In this document: piece by piece, positions 49,616 through 57,985 of the stretch | Layout: the number at the start of each line of letters is the position of its first letter | Numbering within the stretch: position 1 is the stretch's first letter | The notes under the pieces: model-generated | Databases searched by the model: none | What the model saw: only the letters and a program-made list of their open reading frames with translations | Told to the model about the DNA's origin: nothing | Made by a program: the position numbers and the translations under genes | Assembly (NCBI GenBank): GCA_002375465.1 | Contig: DFLT01000011.1 | Location: 1 to 60,133 of the forward strand | DNA from: Alphaproteobacteria bacterium UBA3612 | Lineage (GTDB): Bacteria > Pseudomonadota > Alphaproteobacteria > Sphingomonadales > Sphingomonadaceae | DNA length: 60,133 nucleotides | Direction of reading: 5' to 3'

Positions 49616-50434
49616 ATGAGAAATCCACAACAGGGACGCCGTCGCCGTTCAGGTGGCCGTTCGCAAGGTGGCCCGCCACAGAATTTTCAGCGCCAGCGTG
49701 GGAATGCCAAGCAGCTGCTGGAAAAATACCAGAATATGGCGCGCGACGCCGCGCAGTCCGGTGAACGGGTACAGGCGGAATATTATCTGCAGTTCGCAGA
49801 CCATTATTTCCGCGTCGTCGCCGAGATGGAAGCGAAGCGGGGTGACCAGCAGTCGCAGCGCGGCAACAACAATAATCGCGGGCGCAATCGCAACCAGAAC
49901 GACAATGATGATCGCGACGATCGCGATGACCGCGACGACGACAGCGATGATGACGATGATCGCGACGACGATCGCGGCTCTCGCAATGACCGCCAGCGCG
50001 GCAATCACAACGAGCGCCGCAATGACGGTCGTGACGAAGGTCGCAACGATAATCGGCGGTCAGAGCGCGGCGGTCGCGGGCGTGACAGCGACGACGACGA
50101 CAATGACAGCGACAATGACGACCGTGACGAGGATTCGCGTGATGAGGAGCGCGTCGAGGAGCGTCCCGCGCCGCGTCCCCGGGCGCGCCGTGTAAAGGCG
50201 ACCCGTGATGAGGAGGGCGGTGACAAGCCCGCCAAGACGGCGAGAAGCGGCAAGGCCGACAAGTCCGCCGACCAGGGTGCCGACGATGCGCAGGGCGATA
50301 CCGACGCGGCCAGCGCAAAGCCGGTGCGGAAACCTCGCAAGGCCCCCGTCCGTCGTCGCAAGGCCGACGATGCCGGGGACAATGCGCGCGACAAATCCGA
50401 GGACAAGATCGACGCCTCCGTCTCGTTTCTTTAA
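49616..50434 (+). CDS. DUF4167 protein with long Asp/Arg/Asn low-complexity tail, 272 aa
   Basis: The N-terminal DUF4167 domain (residues 1-75) is well conserved: RGNAKQLLEKYQNMARDAAQSGERVQAEYYLQFADHYFRVV. It is normally encoded beside prmC in alphaproteobacteria. Residues 80-185 are nearly all Asp, Arg and Asn in short repeats (DDRDDRDD, RRNDGRDEGRND), then a Lys/Ala-rich basic tail ending DASVSFL. Such disordered D/R/N segments suggest RNA binding or condensate formation. The coding sequence is made of repeated GAC/CGC/GAT units. ATG 49616 is the family start. Bases 49390-49615 hold a short GCCGGGCAAATC repeat and no gene. Confidence 0.9.
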   Translation: MRNPQQGRRRRSGGRSQGGPPQNFQRQRGNAKQLLEKYQNMARDAAQSGERVQAEYYLQFADHYFRVVAEMEAKRGDQQSQRGNNNNRGRNRNQNDNDDRDDRDDRDDDSDDDDDRDDDRGSRNDRQRGNHNERRNDGRDEGRNDNRRSERGGRGRDSDDDDNDSDNDDRDEDSRDEERVEERPAPRPRARRVKATRDEEGGDKPAKTARSGKADKSADQGADDAQGDTDAASAKPVRKPRKAPVRRRKADDAGDNARDKSEDKIDASVSFL

Positions 50435-50440
50435 GTGATA

Positions 50441-50467
50441 ATGACAGGGATATGACGAAGGGATGAC
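50441..50467 (-). promoter_or_regulatory. triple Pho-box-like direct repeat
   Basis: ATGAC occurs at 50441, 50452 and 50463, an exact 11-base period. On the minus strand this is GTCAT-N6-GTCAT-N6-GTCAT, close to the Pho box repeat CTGTCAT-N4-CTGTCAT. The gene to the right is an OprP-type porin. It is unusual that the boxes read away from the porin. PhoB control is inference. Confidence 0.55.
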
Positions 50468-50496
50468 GTTTCACAAAAGCGAAACATAAACGTCAT
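50463..50496. promoter_or_regulatory. 34-base palindrome before the porin gene
   Basis: ATGACGTTT at 50463-50471 is complementary to AAACGTCAT at 50488-50496, with a GTTTC/GAAAC inner pairing. It may terminate the DUF4167 transcript or add an inverted GTCAT half-site to the Pho-like array. Confidence 0.5.
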
Positions 50497-50616
50497 TTCT
50501 TCGCCATGGAGGAAATCTAGGAGCGCCTGAAATCCCGGCGCCGATATGCCGGGCGTTTCAACTGGAGGAAGGCGGCGGTCTGTTGGGCCTGCCGGTCCTA
50601 TTTCGAAAGTCCGGCC

Positions 50617-52038
50617 ATGATATCGCGCATCTCCCTTTCGGCGCTGCTCGCCACCACCATGATCGCCATGCCGGCCAGCGCGCAGTCCCGCGCCGACGCC
50701 GCGCTCGCCAGGATCGAGGCGATGCAGGCCGAGATCGACGCGCTGCGGGCAGAAGTGGAACAATTGCGGGCGGAAAGTGCCGCCGACAAAGGTGCGGCCA
50801 CCGCAGCGCAGGCGGCGCCCGCCGGTGAAGCGCAACTGGCGGAAACACAACCGTCCGCGATCGACGATCAAGGCGCGCGACTTCAGACGGTCAGGGCTGC
50901 CGCGGAAAAGGACGTAGATCGGATCATCTGGAAGGGTGCGCCCGTCATTTCCGGCGATGGCTGGAGTTTCAAGCCGCGCGGCCGTCTGCAGGTGAACGTC
51001 GGACATGTGGGGGTTCCCGATGCGGCCTATTCAGGTAGCGGCTGGAACTCAGATATCCGCCGCGCGCGCCTGGGCTTCGAAGGCGTCATCATGTACGATT
51101 TCGGCTATAAGCTGGAGGTCGATTTTGCCGGCAACGAAGTGGAGATGGCGGACGCTTTCCTGTTCTGGGAAGGCAGCGGATTGCAGATCGCCGTGGGCAA
51201 CACGAAAACCGGCATCAGCCTGGAAGAAGAAGCGAGCACGCGCTTCACCAGCTTCCTGGAGCGGGCGGCATTTACCGACGCCTATGATATCGAACGACGG
51301 GTGGGCGTGCGTTTCGATTATTCCGCAGGGGACCTGCTGCTAACCGGAACCGTCCAATCGGACGACGTGGATGCGCTTCGCGACGGAGGCGACGATCAAT
51401 GGAGCGTTGCAGGACGCATCGCCTATGCGCCCAGACTGGGCGAAGCGGGCAGGCTGCACGTGGGCGCCAGCGCGCTGCACACCAATTTCGCCAGCGATGC
51501 GCAAAACGTCCGCTATCGCCAGCGGGCGAACATGGACAGCGCGCCCGTCCGCCTGGTGGACACCGGCACGTTTGCGGCGAAGGGCGACACGATTTTCGGT
51601 CTGGAGGCGGCGGGCATATTCGGACCCCTGCACGTAACGGGCGAGGCGAGCTGGGCGCACGCCCGGGGCGCCGGACAGGCAAACGGGTTCGGCGGATATG
51701 CAGAGGCGGGCTATTTCCTGACCGGCGAAACGCGCGGGTACAAGGACTGGGTGTGGGATCGCACGAAGGTGCTGTCGCCGGTGACGGCGGGCGGCATGGG
51801 CGCGCTGCAGCTGCTGGGGCGTCTGGATTATATCGACCTGGACGATCAGGACCTGCGCGGCGGAACGCAGACCAGCTATGAAGCCGGCCTGATCTGGATG
51901 CCGATCGATTATGTGCGCCTGCTGCTGAACTACAGCCATTTACAGGTAGAGGGCGGCCCGTTCGGCGCCCTCGTCGATCCGATTGACGGCGAATATGGCG
52001 CCGACGTTTTCGCCATGAGGGCCGAAATCGACTTTTAA
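50617..52038 (+). CDS. OprO/OprP-type phosphate-selective porin, 473 aa
   Basis: Signal peptide MISRISLSALLATTMIAMPASA, then a coiled coil (ADAALARIEAMQAEIDALRAEVEQL) typical of alphaproteobacterial OprP homologues, then a 16-strand barrel with FKPRGRLQVNVGHVG, RRARLGFEGVIMYDFGYKLEVDF, FLFWEGSGLQIAVGNTKTG and the final MRAEIDF. It would let phosphate or polyphosphate through the outer membrane. The Pho-box-like repeat 150 bases upstream supports phosphate starvation control. Confidence 0.92.
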   Translation: MISRISLSALLATTMIAMPASAQSRADAALARIEAMQAEIDALRAEVEQLRAESAADKGAATAAQAAPAGEAQLAETQPSAIDDQGARLQTVRAAAEKDVDRIIWKGAPVISGDGWSFKPRGRLQVNVGHVGVPDAAYSGSGWNSDIRRARLGFEGVIMYDFGYKLEVDFAGNEVEMADAFLFWEGSGLQIAVGNTKTGISLEEEASTRFTSFLERAAFTDAYDIERRVGVRFDYSAGDLLLTGTVQSDDVDALRDGGDDQWSVAGRIAYAPRLGEAGRLHVGASALHTNFASDAQNVRYRQRANMDSAPVRLVDTGTFAAKGDTIFGLEAAGIFGPLHVTGEASWAHARGAGQANGFGGYAEAGYFLTGETRGYKDWVWDRTKVLSPVTAGGMGALQLLGRLDYIDLDDQDLRGGTQTSYEAGLIWMPIDYVRLLLNYSHLQVEGGPFGALVDPIDGEYGADVFAMRAEIDF

Positions 52039-52099
52039 TTCGACCCCCTACTAGATGTGTGGAGGAAGAAGGTCGCCAGATGCCCGCCAGAGCGCGCGC

Positions 52100-52378
52100 C
52101 TAGAGGTCCTGCCAACCTTCGGGTTCGTGGCGGCTGGATTCGTCGGCGGCGGCCTGATCGTGGCCGCCATCGCTGGACATGAAGATCAGGCCCATCAGGC
52201 CCGCCGCCAGCAGTAGCGACAGCACCACCGCCAGGGTGACGGCGATGATCACGTGAATGGGAAGCGCCCCCCCCTCCTTCGCGATCCATTCTAGCGCGGC
52301 CCAGGTCAGGGCGACGCCCAGCACGCCCGCGGCGCCGAACAGCCAGCCGAAGCGGCGCTTTGCAGTGATGTTTGCCAT
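52100..52378 (-). CDS. small two-helix membrane protein, 92 aa
   Basis: MANITAKRRFGWLFGAAGVLGVALTWAALEW gives the first helix and HVIIAVTLAVVLSLLLAAGLMGLIFMSSDGG the second. A short charged tail ends EPEGWQDL. This hairpin with a DGG and acidic tail is typical of small inner-membrane proteins of unknown function in sphingomonads. It is convergent with the porin gene and divergent from the CBS gene. Confidence 0.75.
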   Translation of the reverse strand: MANITAKRRFGWLFGAAGVLGVALTWAALEWIAKEGGALPIHVIIAVTLAVVLSLLLAAGLMGLIFMSSDGGHDQAAADESSRHEPEGWQDL

Positions 52379-52441
52379 GACTTCCCATTTGGTGAATTTT
52401 GCGCGATGCTCAAGCCCCTGAAGCTTTGAGGGAGGCAGCAG

Positions 52442-52867
52442 ATGAACATCGGATCCATTGTCGAGGGACGCCGTGACGTAATTTCCGCACGCCCGGATCA
52501 ACGCGTGGCGGAGGTGATAGGGATCCTGGTTCAACATCGCATCGGCGCGGTCCTGATCATGGACGGCGACCGGATCGAGGGAATCCTGTCGGAACGCGAT
52601 GTGGTGCGCTGCATCGGCGAACGGGGGGAAAGCATCCTGTCCGAACCCGCCCGCGCAATCATGACCGCCGACGTCATCACCGCCGCGCCAAAGGATACGG
52701 TCGCCGCCGCCATGGCATCCATGACCCGCCGCCGCATTCGCCACCTGCCCGTGCTGGACGGCGGGCGCCTGGTGGGCATCGTGTCCATCGGCGACCTGGT
52801 CAAACACAGGATCGAGGAGGCGGAACGGGAGGCGTCGGCGCTTAAGGATTATATTCAGCACGCATAG
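52442..52867 (+). CDS. tandem CBS-domain protein, 141 aa
   Basis: Two CBS motifs form one Bateman module: DVISARPDQRVAEVIGILVQHRIGAVLIMDGDRIEGILSERDVVR, then DVITAAPKDTVAAAMASMTRRRIRHLPVLDGGRLVGIVSIGDLVK. It binds adenine nucleotides or S-adenosyl compounds in related proteins and acts as an energy or redox sensor. The Val-Gly-Ile-Val-Ser-Ile-Gly-Asp-Leu ending is typical. Stand-alone, cytosolic, partner unknown. A purine-rich GAGGGAGG precedes ATG. Confidence 0.93.
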   Translation: MNIGSIVEGRRDVISARPDQRVAEVIGILVQHRIGAVLIMDGDRIEGILSERDVVRCIGERGESILSEPARAIMTADVITAAPKDTVAAAMASMTRRRIRHLPVLDGGRLVGIVSIGDLVKHRIEEAEREASALKDYIQHA

Positions 52868-53024
52868 GCGATAAGGGGCGCATCGCAGCGCACCGGCGAG
52901 TCGGTGCGCGTCGCCCTGGAGTATGAATGTCCCGCCCGTGCATTACACCTGTCGGTCGTGCGTGCCGTTTCGCGACCGCAGGCAACCCGTCATCGGACCG
53001 ACGGGACAATGAAGGATCCGGCGC

Positions 53025-54536
53025 GTGTCATTAGGCGTCCGCGCCCTTATCGGTTCCGGCTGGCTGGCGATCGGCACGTTGATGAGCCGCTTTGTCGGGA
53101 TATTCAGCACCGTCATTCTGGCGCGCCTGCTGACGCCTGCCGATTTCGGCCTGCTGGCGCTGATGGTGTCGATCAATGAAATCGTCACCCTGCTGTTTGC
53201 CTTTGGCCCCGGCAATTATCTGATCCGGCAAAAGGAGATTGACGAGCGCAATTATCACACGGCGTTCACTTTCAACATTGCCCGCACGACGATCATCGCC
53301 GCGATGATACTGGCGATTGCGGCGCCGGCGGCGGCGTTCCTGGACAATCCGAAGATCGAGCCGGTGCTGTATGTCGGGGCCATCGGCGCGTTCGTATCCG
53401 GCCTGACCAATCCGGGCATGTTCATGTACAGCAAGATGATGAACTTCGCCCCGCAGGCGAAGCTGAACTTTCTTGCCAGCCTGGTTTCCATCGGCGTTAC
53501 CCTGTCCCTGGCGTTTCTGTGGCGGGATTATTGGGCGCTGGTCATCGGGTCGGTCATGCAGCCAATATCCTATACGGCGATGAGCTATGCGGCGCACAGG
53601 TTCCGGCCGCGCCTGTCGCTGCACAATATGCGCGACATGTTCGGGTTCAGCATGTGGGTCACGATCGGCAACGGGCTGTTTACATTGGGCAGCAAGCTGG
53701 ACGCGTTCGTCCTGCAGAAGATGACGAACACGACAAATGTCGGCCTGTTTTCCACCGCCAAGGATTTCTGCGCGGCCCCCACCATGATGCTGATGAATAT
53801 CGCCAATCAGGTGGTCTATTCGACGCTGTCGTCCCTGGGTGACGACAAGGTGAAGGAGAAATTCATCTATCTGGAGATCGTCGGCTTTCTGTTCCTGCTG
53901 ATCGCCCCGGTGCTGGTTGGCCTTTCCATGACCGCGCCAGAGGTGATTACGATCCTGTACGGCGAAAAATGGCTGGCCATGATTCCCATCGTCGCGACGC
54001 TGCCACTGCTGCAGACGTTTCAGCTGATCTCCAACAATGTCGTTTCGACCGTCATGAAGGACGGGCGGACGAAGCTGTTGCTGTACCGGGGCATCAGCTA
54101 TGCCGTGATCCGCATTCCCGCCTTCGCGTTCGGCGCCTATCAGGCCGGACTGGCGGGCGCGTTGATCGGCTATGTCGCGGCGGGCGTCATGCTGACCGTG
54201 ATCGACCTGTATTTCGTTCGCAAGGTCCTGCCGATCACGGCGATGGATTATATCAGCCGCCTGTGGCGCCCGGTGCTTGCCCTCGTCGTCATGTATCTTG
54301 GCGGTGAAATTCTACGGTCCAGTGTGGATGCCTGGGGCGTCGACAGCGATGGAGCGCGCCTGGCGATCATCGTTGGGTGGGGGGTGATCGTCTATCCTTC
54401 GGTGATCCTGCTTGCCTGGCTCGTAACGGGCCGGCCTTTTGGCGCGGAGCAGCGCGTTGTGAATGTGGTGGGGAAATCCAGCCGTCGGCTGCGAAAGGGA
54501 TTAGTCCGCTTCAAGATGATCAAGGGATCGGCTTAA
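53025..54536 (+). CDS. polysaccharide flippase (Wzx/MOP type), 503 aa
   Basis: Integral membrane transporter with about 12-14 helices, starting SLGVRALIGSGWLAIGTLMSRFVGIFSTVILARLLTPADFG, the hallmark of the MVF/Wzx flippases of capsule and exopolysaccharide units. GTG start behind AAGGA with spacing of 9. It moves lipid-linked oligosaccharides across the inner membrane. The glycosyltransferase gene begins inside its stop (TAATG), so the two are coupled. Confidence 0.9.
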   Translation: MSLGVRALIGSGWLAIGTLMSRFVGIFSTVILARLLTPADFGLLALMVSINEIVTLLFAFGPGNYLIRQKEIDERNYHTAFTFNIARTTIIAAMILAIAAPAAAFLDNPKIEPVLYVGAIGAFVSGLTNPGMFMYSKMMNFAPQAKLNFLASLVSIGVTLSLAFLWRDYWALVIGSVMQPISYTAMSYAAHRFRPRLSLHNMRDMFGFSMWVTIGNGLFTLGSKLDAFVLQKMTNTTNVGLFSTAKDFCAAPTMMLMNIANQVVYSTLSSLGDDKVKEKFIYLEIVGFLFLLIAPVLVGLSMTAPEVITILYGEKWLAMIPIVATLPLLQTFQLISNNVVSTVMKDGRTKLLLYRGISYAVIRIPAFAFGAYQAGLAGALIGYVAAGVMLTVIDLYFVRKVLPITAMDYISRLWRPVLALVVMYLGGEILRSSVDAWGVDSDGARLAIIVGWGVIVYPSVILLAWLVTGRPFGAEQRVVNVVGKSSRRLRKGLVRFKMIKGSA

Positions 54537-55780
54537 TGTCTGCAGATTCCCAGAAGGGCCAGATCGAAACCCTCACCACAAAGGCGGAGTCCCGGCATTT
54601 GTGGATGTATGCGGCCTTTTTTCCGCCCTCCACGGCAGCGGGGGCATTTCGACCTTATTCATTCGCAAAGTTCGCCCCTCGCAATGGGTGGCGGACCACT
54701 GTCCTGACCATCGACCCGAATACCACCGGCATTGGGCAATCGCCGCTTCCACCTGCCGAGGATTGCCAAGTCATCCAAAAACAGCCGGTCCACTCGCGAA
54801 GGCTCTGGCGTTTGGAACATGCGATAGATGGGGGTTTCTCGCAGGTAAGGGCATTTCTTGCAGCGGGAGCGGACAAGCGCGTCGAGCGGCCCGACGCAAT
54901 ATTGGCGACAGGGCCATCCTTTGCGAGTTTTCCAGCGGCGGTGGCTTCGGCTTTTAGGCACCGCGTCCCTCTGATCCTCGACTATCGGGATGAGTGGACC
55001 GAGTGTCCATTCGATTTTGTCACCGCAGGCCGGTACGGGCGTCAGATTGAAAAATTCTGCCTCTCGCGCGCAGACCGGGTCTTATTCACCACCCGTTCGA
55101 TGCGCGATCACGCCTTGACCGTTTTCGGCAATCAGCTTGCGCAAAAGAGTCTCGTCCTGCCGAATGGTGTCGACATCTCGCCGACAGAAAGTGCGGCGCC
55201 CGGTGCGAGGGATGAAAGCAATATCCGCGTTGCCTTCATCGGTAATCTGGCAGCGCATACGTCGCCTGACGGTTTCCTCGAAAAGCTCGCCGCAACCGCC
55301 AGCGCTCAAGACGAGCGGATGAAACGCCTCTCTGTCAGTTTTATCGGTCCTAAAGATCCTGCAATCGCAAGAAAATTGGCCGACTTTCCGATTCCTTCGC
55401 TCGTCAACGACGTGGCGCCAGTTCCAAAGTCCGAGGTTCCGGCCATACTTGCCGCCGCTGATGTGCTGATCCTGTTCGCCGACGCGCGCCTAGAAAGATA
55501 TATCCCCTCGAAATTGTTCGACTATCTTGCGGCACGCCGCCCGATAGCGATATGGGGTTCGGACGGTGAAGCTGGCGGGATCGTAAGAAGGCTGAACGTG
55601 GGGAACGTAGTAAATTCGATCGACGAACTCCTGCATCTCGTCGATCGGGGGTATCATCCCGACGAAGAGAAACTCGCCGCCTTTCTCAAAGAACACCGAC
55701 GGGACAATATTGCCGATAAACTGTTTGGGATGCTGGATTCCCTGACGGCTAATTCCGGTCGTGCGGCCGACCCAAAATAG
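54536..55780 (+). CDS. glycosyltransferase, GT4-like (flippase-linked), 414 aa
   Basis: Two-Rossmann GT-B enzyme. N-terminal FPPSTAAGAFRPYSFAKFAPRNGWRTTVLT and the acceptor segment LILDYRDEWTECPFDF belong to the Wca/Exo-type transferases. The C-terminal donor half has VLPNGVDISP, VAFIGNLAAHTSPDGF and PAILAAADVLILFADARLERYIPSKLFDYLAARRPI. It overlaps the flippase stop and, tail to tail, the next glycosyltransferase by 32 bases. GC looks lower by eye than in the flippase. Sugar specificity unknown. Confidence 0.88.
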   Translation: MSADSQKGQIETLTTKAESRHLWMYAAFFPPSTAAGAFRPYSFAKFAPRNGWRTTVLTIDPNTTGIGQSPLPPAEDCQVIQKQPVHSRRLWRLEHAIDGGFSQVRAFLAAGADKRVERPDAILATGPSFASFPAAVASAFRHRVPLILDYRDEWTECPFDFVTAGRYGRQIEKFCLSRADRVLFTTRSMRDHALTVFGNQLAQKSLVLPNGVDISPTESAAPGARDESNIRVAFIGNLAAHTSPDGFLEKLAATASAQDERMKRLSVSFIGPKDPAIARKLADFPIPSLVNDVAPVPKSEVPAILAAADVLILFADARLERYIPSKLFDYLAARRPIAIWGSDGEAGGIVRRLNVGNVVNSIDELLHLVDRGYHPDEEKLAAFLKEHRRDNIADKLFGMLDSLTANSGRAADPK

Positions 55781-57029
55781 CGGCTTCCCGCTCCGCCACG
55801 GCGTTCAGGGCGTATTTTTCTTTCACGACGGCCCAGGCTTGTTCGGCCATTTGGGTTCGGCCTGCGGGATCGGCGGCGAGGGTGGCGATGGCCTTTGCAA
55901 AGGCCTGGGGGGTGTCGGCGATCAGCAAATCGCGGCCATCCTGCGCGTCGATGCCCTCGACGCCCTTGGCGGTCGAAACGACGGGACGGCCTAGCGTGAA
56001 CGCTTCGAGGATTTTCAGACGGGTGCCGGAACCCTGCCGCAGCGGCACGATGACGATGTCGGCGGGGGCGTAGGCGTCCTCTATGCGGTCGACTTCCCCC
56101 AGGAAATTCACCTCCGCATGCGGCTGGCACAGGGCGGCCAGCGCGCCATTGTCGTGCCGGCCGGCGATATCCACGATAAAATCGAGCGGCGGTGTCAGGT
56201 TACGCAGGGCAGGCAAAATGTCGGAAATGAACCAGCGCACCGCGTCGCGATTGGGCTCATAGCTTAGCAGGCCGATGAACAGCAGCCGGACGGGCTTGCC
56301 GGGCATGTCTGCTGCACCCGCCAGGGGCAGCGGGTCGCGCAGCGGCACGGCATTCGGGACGATGTCGGGACGTTTGGCGGAGGGCGCCAGCCGGTGAACC
56401 GCGTCGGCGTCGTTGGCCGAACATAGAATGACTGCCGACCATTGCCGCAACAGCCGCGTTTCCAGATGCCGCACGCGCCGGGTATGGACCTGGTCGACCA
56501 GCCTGGTCAGCGGCCCCTCCTGCCGGCGGCGGCGCGCATTGTCGCGAAACTCAGACGCGAAATCGTCGAAATCGGCCACTTTCCTGCCGAAGGGAGCATC
56601 GGCGCTTCTTTCGACCTGTTCGATCCAGGCGGCACCGGCCAGCTTGAACCCAAAGGCGAGATCGTGCCCCCCGCCGCCAATACGCGCCGCCGCCGCGGCG
56701 GATTCTGCCGGATCGAGCGAATGCAGCTCTGCCGGGCCAAGGTCGAACAGCGCGGTCTTCAGCTTTCGCAGGCGGCTGGTATCGGCAACGAAGCTGCGCC
56801 AGCGGTCCAGCTCTGCCCGTCTGGGTTCAATCGTAACGCTGGCAACCAGATGCCGCAGCGGCGGCGGGATCTCTTCGCCCGGATCGGCAATCAGGCAGAC
56901 AAGATCGACCGGCCCCAATTGCGCCAGCGCGCGCAGGTGCAGCGCCGCCCGCTGCGACGCGCCGGAGCGGGCATCGTTCGGCATGGTCGGGGTCACGAAA
57001 AGAATGCGGATCGCCTTACGTCCCTGCAA
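55749..57029 (-). CDS. glycosyltransferase family 4 protein, 426 aa
   Basis: GT4-type transferase with ILFVTPTMPNDARSGASQRAALHLRALAQLG, the mid-region FDDFASEFRDNARRR, and a donor site VRLLFIGLLSYEPNRDAVRWF followed by VNFLGEVDRIEDAYAPADIVIVPLRQGSGTRLKILEAFTLGRPVVSTAKGVEGID. That C-terminal pattern matches the XrtA/PEP-CTERM-linked GT set. It is a close paralogue of the gene at 57986-59251 and reads toward the plus-strand transferase. An envelope sugar role is likely. Confidence 0.9.
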   Translation of the reverse strand: MQGRKAIRILFVTPTMPNDARSGASQRAALHLRALAQLGPVDLVCLIADPGEEIPPPLRHLVASVTIEPRRAELDRWRSFVADTSRLRKLKTALFDLGPAELHSLDPAESAAAAARIGGGGHDLAFGFKLAGAAWIEQVERSADAPFGRKVADFDDFASEFRDNARRRRQEGPLTRLVDQVHTRRVRHLETRLLRQWSAVILCSANDADAVHRLAPSAKRPDIVPNAVPLRDPLPLAGAADMPGKPVRLLFIGLLSYEPNRDAVRWFISDILPALRNLTPPLDFIVDIAGRHDNGALAALCQPHAEVNFLGEVDRIEDAYAPADIVIVPLRQGSGTRLKILEAFTLGRPVVSTAKGVEGIDAQDGRDLLIADTPQAFAKAIATLAADPAGRTQMAEQAWAVVKEKYALNAVAEREAAILGRPHDRN

Positions 57030-57180
57030 TGAACTTCATCTGTGCCGCGCCTATGCGCGATGCCGTTAAAAGATTCATACGGAATCTTGCCATCGCACGG
57101 CCGTGTACGCGGCAATCCCGGTATCATGGACGGCATTCGGGACACGACCGGCGGCTGGCTGCGCCCTGTTCTATGCGTTG

Positions 57181-57930
57181 TTATTGCGCATCGACCTTGT
57201 GGCCGATCAGCAATCCCTTCTCCACATCCAGATAATCGAAGCGGATGCCGGGATGTTCCCGCCGCCATCTGTCCGCAATCGCCCGCTCGCCCCAGCGATT
57301 GGCGTCGTCCAGCAGGATGACCCCGCCGGGGGACAGCGCGGCAAATGTCGACTCCGCGCCACCACGCGTCTGCTCGTGATTCAGGACAGGCGGACCGTCG
57401 ATGACGATCAGGTCGATGCCGGGCTGAAAGGGCGGATGATCGTACCATCGACCCGGCCAGCCGAGCGGGTCGGCATCTTTCAGCGCCACGACGTCGACCC
57501 GGTGGGAATATCCCAGCCGCGCCGCGCGCCGCTCCACGACGCCCGCGAATTGGGCGTCATTGTCAAAGCTGGTCAGATGCCCGGTGCGGTTCAGCTCGAT
57601 ACAGCGCAGCAGGACCAGCGTGGTGACACCGGACCCGAATTCGACGATGCGCTGCGGCCTGTTCGCCAGCATCGTTTCCGCCAGCACGATCAGCATGTCC
57701 GCAGAGGCGGCCCAGCCCCCAAGCGGCGGCAGCATATTCTCTTCCCATTGCAACAGGCCGTGCAGATAGGCGCGGCCCTCAGCCTGTTGTTGCAGCAGCA
57801 GCGGCGGCGGCCTGAGCTTTTCCAGATGATGCAGCTGCCATTTCCCCTGGCGGTACAGTTTCAGCAGCAGAACAAGGATACAAAGAAGGCCGACCGTAAG
57901 GATGGCCAGAAGCGGGAACATCAATTCCAT
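57181..57930 (-). CDS. membrane-anchored class I methyltransferase, 249 aa
   Basis: One N-terminal membrane helix (MFPLLAILTVGLLCILVLLLK) precedes a Methyltransf_24-type fold: RIVEFGSGVTTLVLLRCIEL (SAM loop), GHLTSFDNDAQFAGVV, IDLIVIDGPPVL and PGGVILLDDANRWGERA. It sits between two paralogous glycosyltransferases, so a sugar or lipid-linked glycan is a reasonable substrate, by context only. Confidence 0.82.
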   Translation of the reverse strand: MELMFPLLAILTVGLLCILVLLLKLYRQGKWQLHHLEKLRPPPLLLQQQAEGRAYLHGLLQWEENMLPPLGGWAASADMLIVLAETMLANRPQRIVEFGSGVTTLVLLRCIELNRTGHLTSFDNDAQFAGVVERRAARLGYSHRVDVVALKDADPLGWPGRWYDHPPFQPGIDLIVIDGPPVLNHEQTRGGAESTFAALSPGGVILLDDANRWGERAIADRWRREHPGIRFDYLDVEKGLLIGHKVDAQ

Positions 57931-57985
57931 GACCCGGCCTTTCAGCTGTGCCGGGTTAGCATAGCACGAACCGAAGGCGGGTCTA

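Noticed and set aside
49860..50160. CRISPR-like short repeats
   Set aside because: The GAC/CGC/GAT repeats are irregular and in frame inside the DUF4167 gene; there are no spacers and no cas genes.
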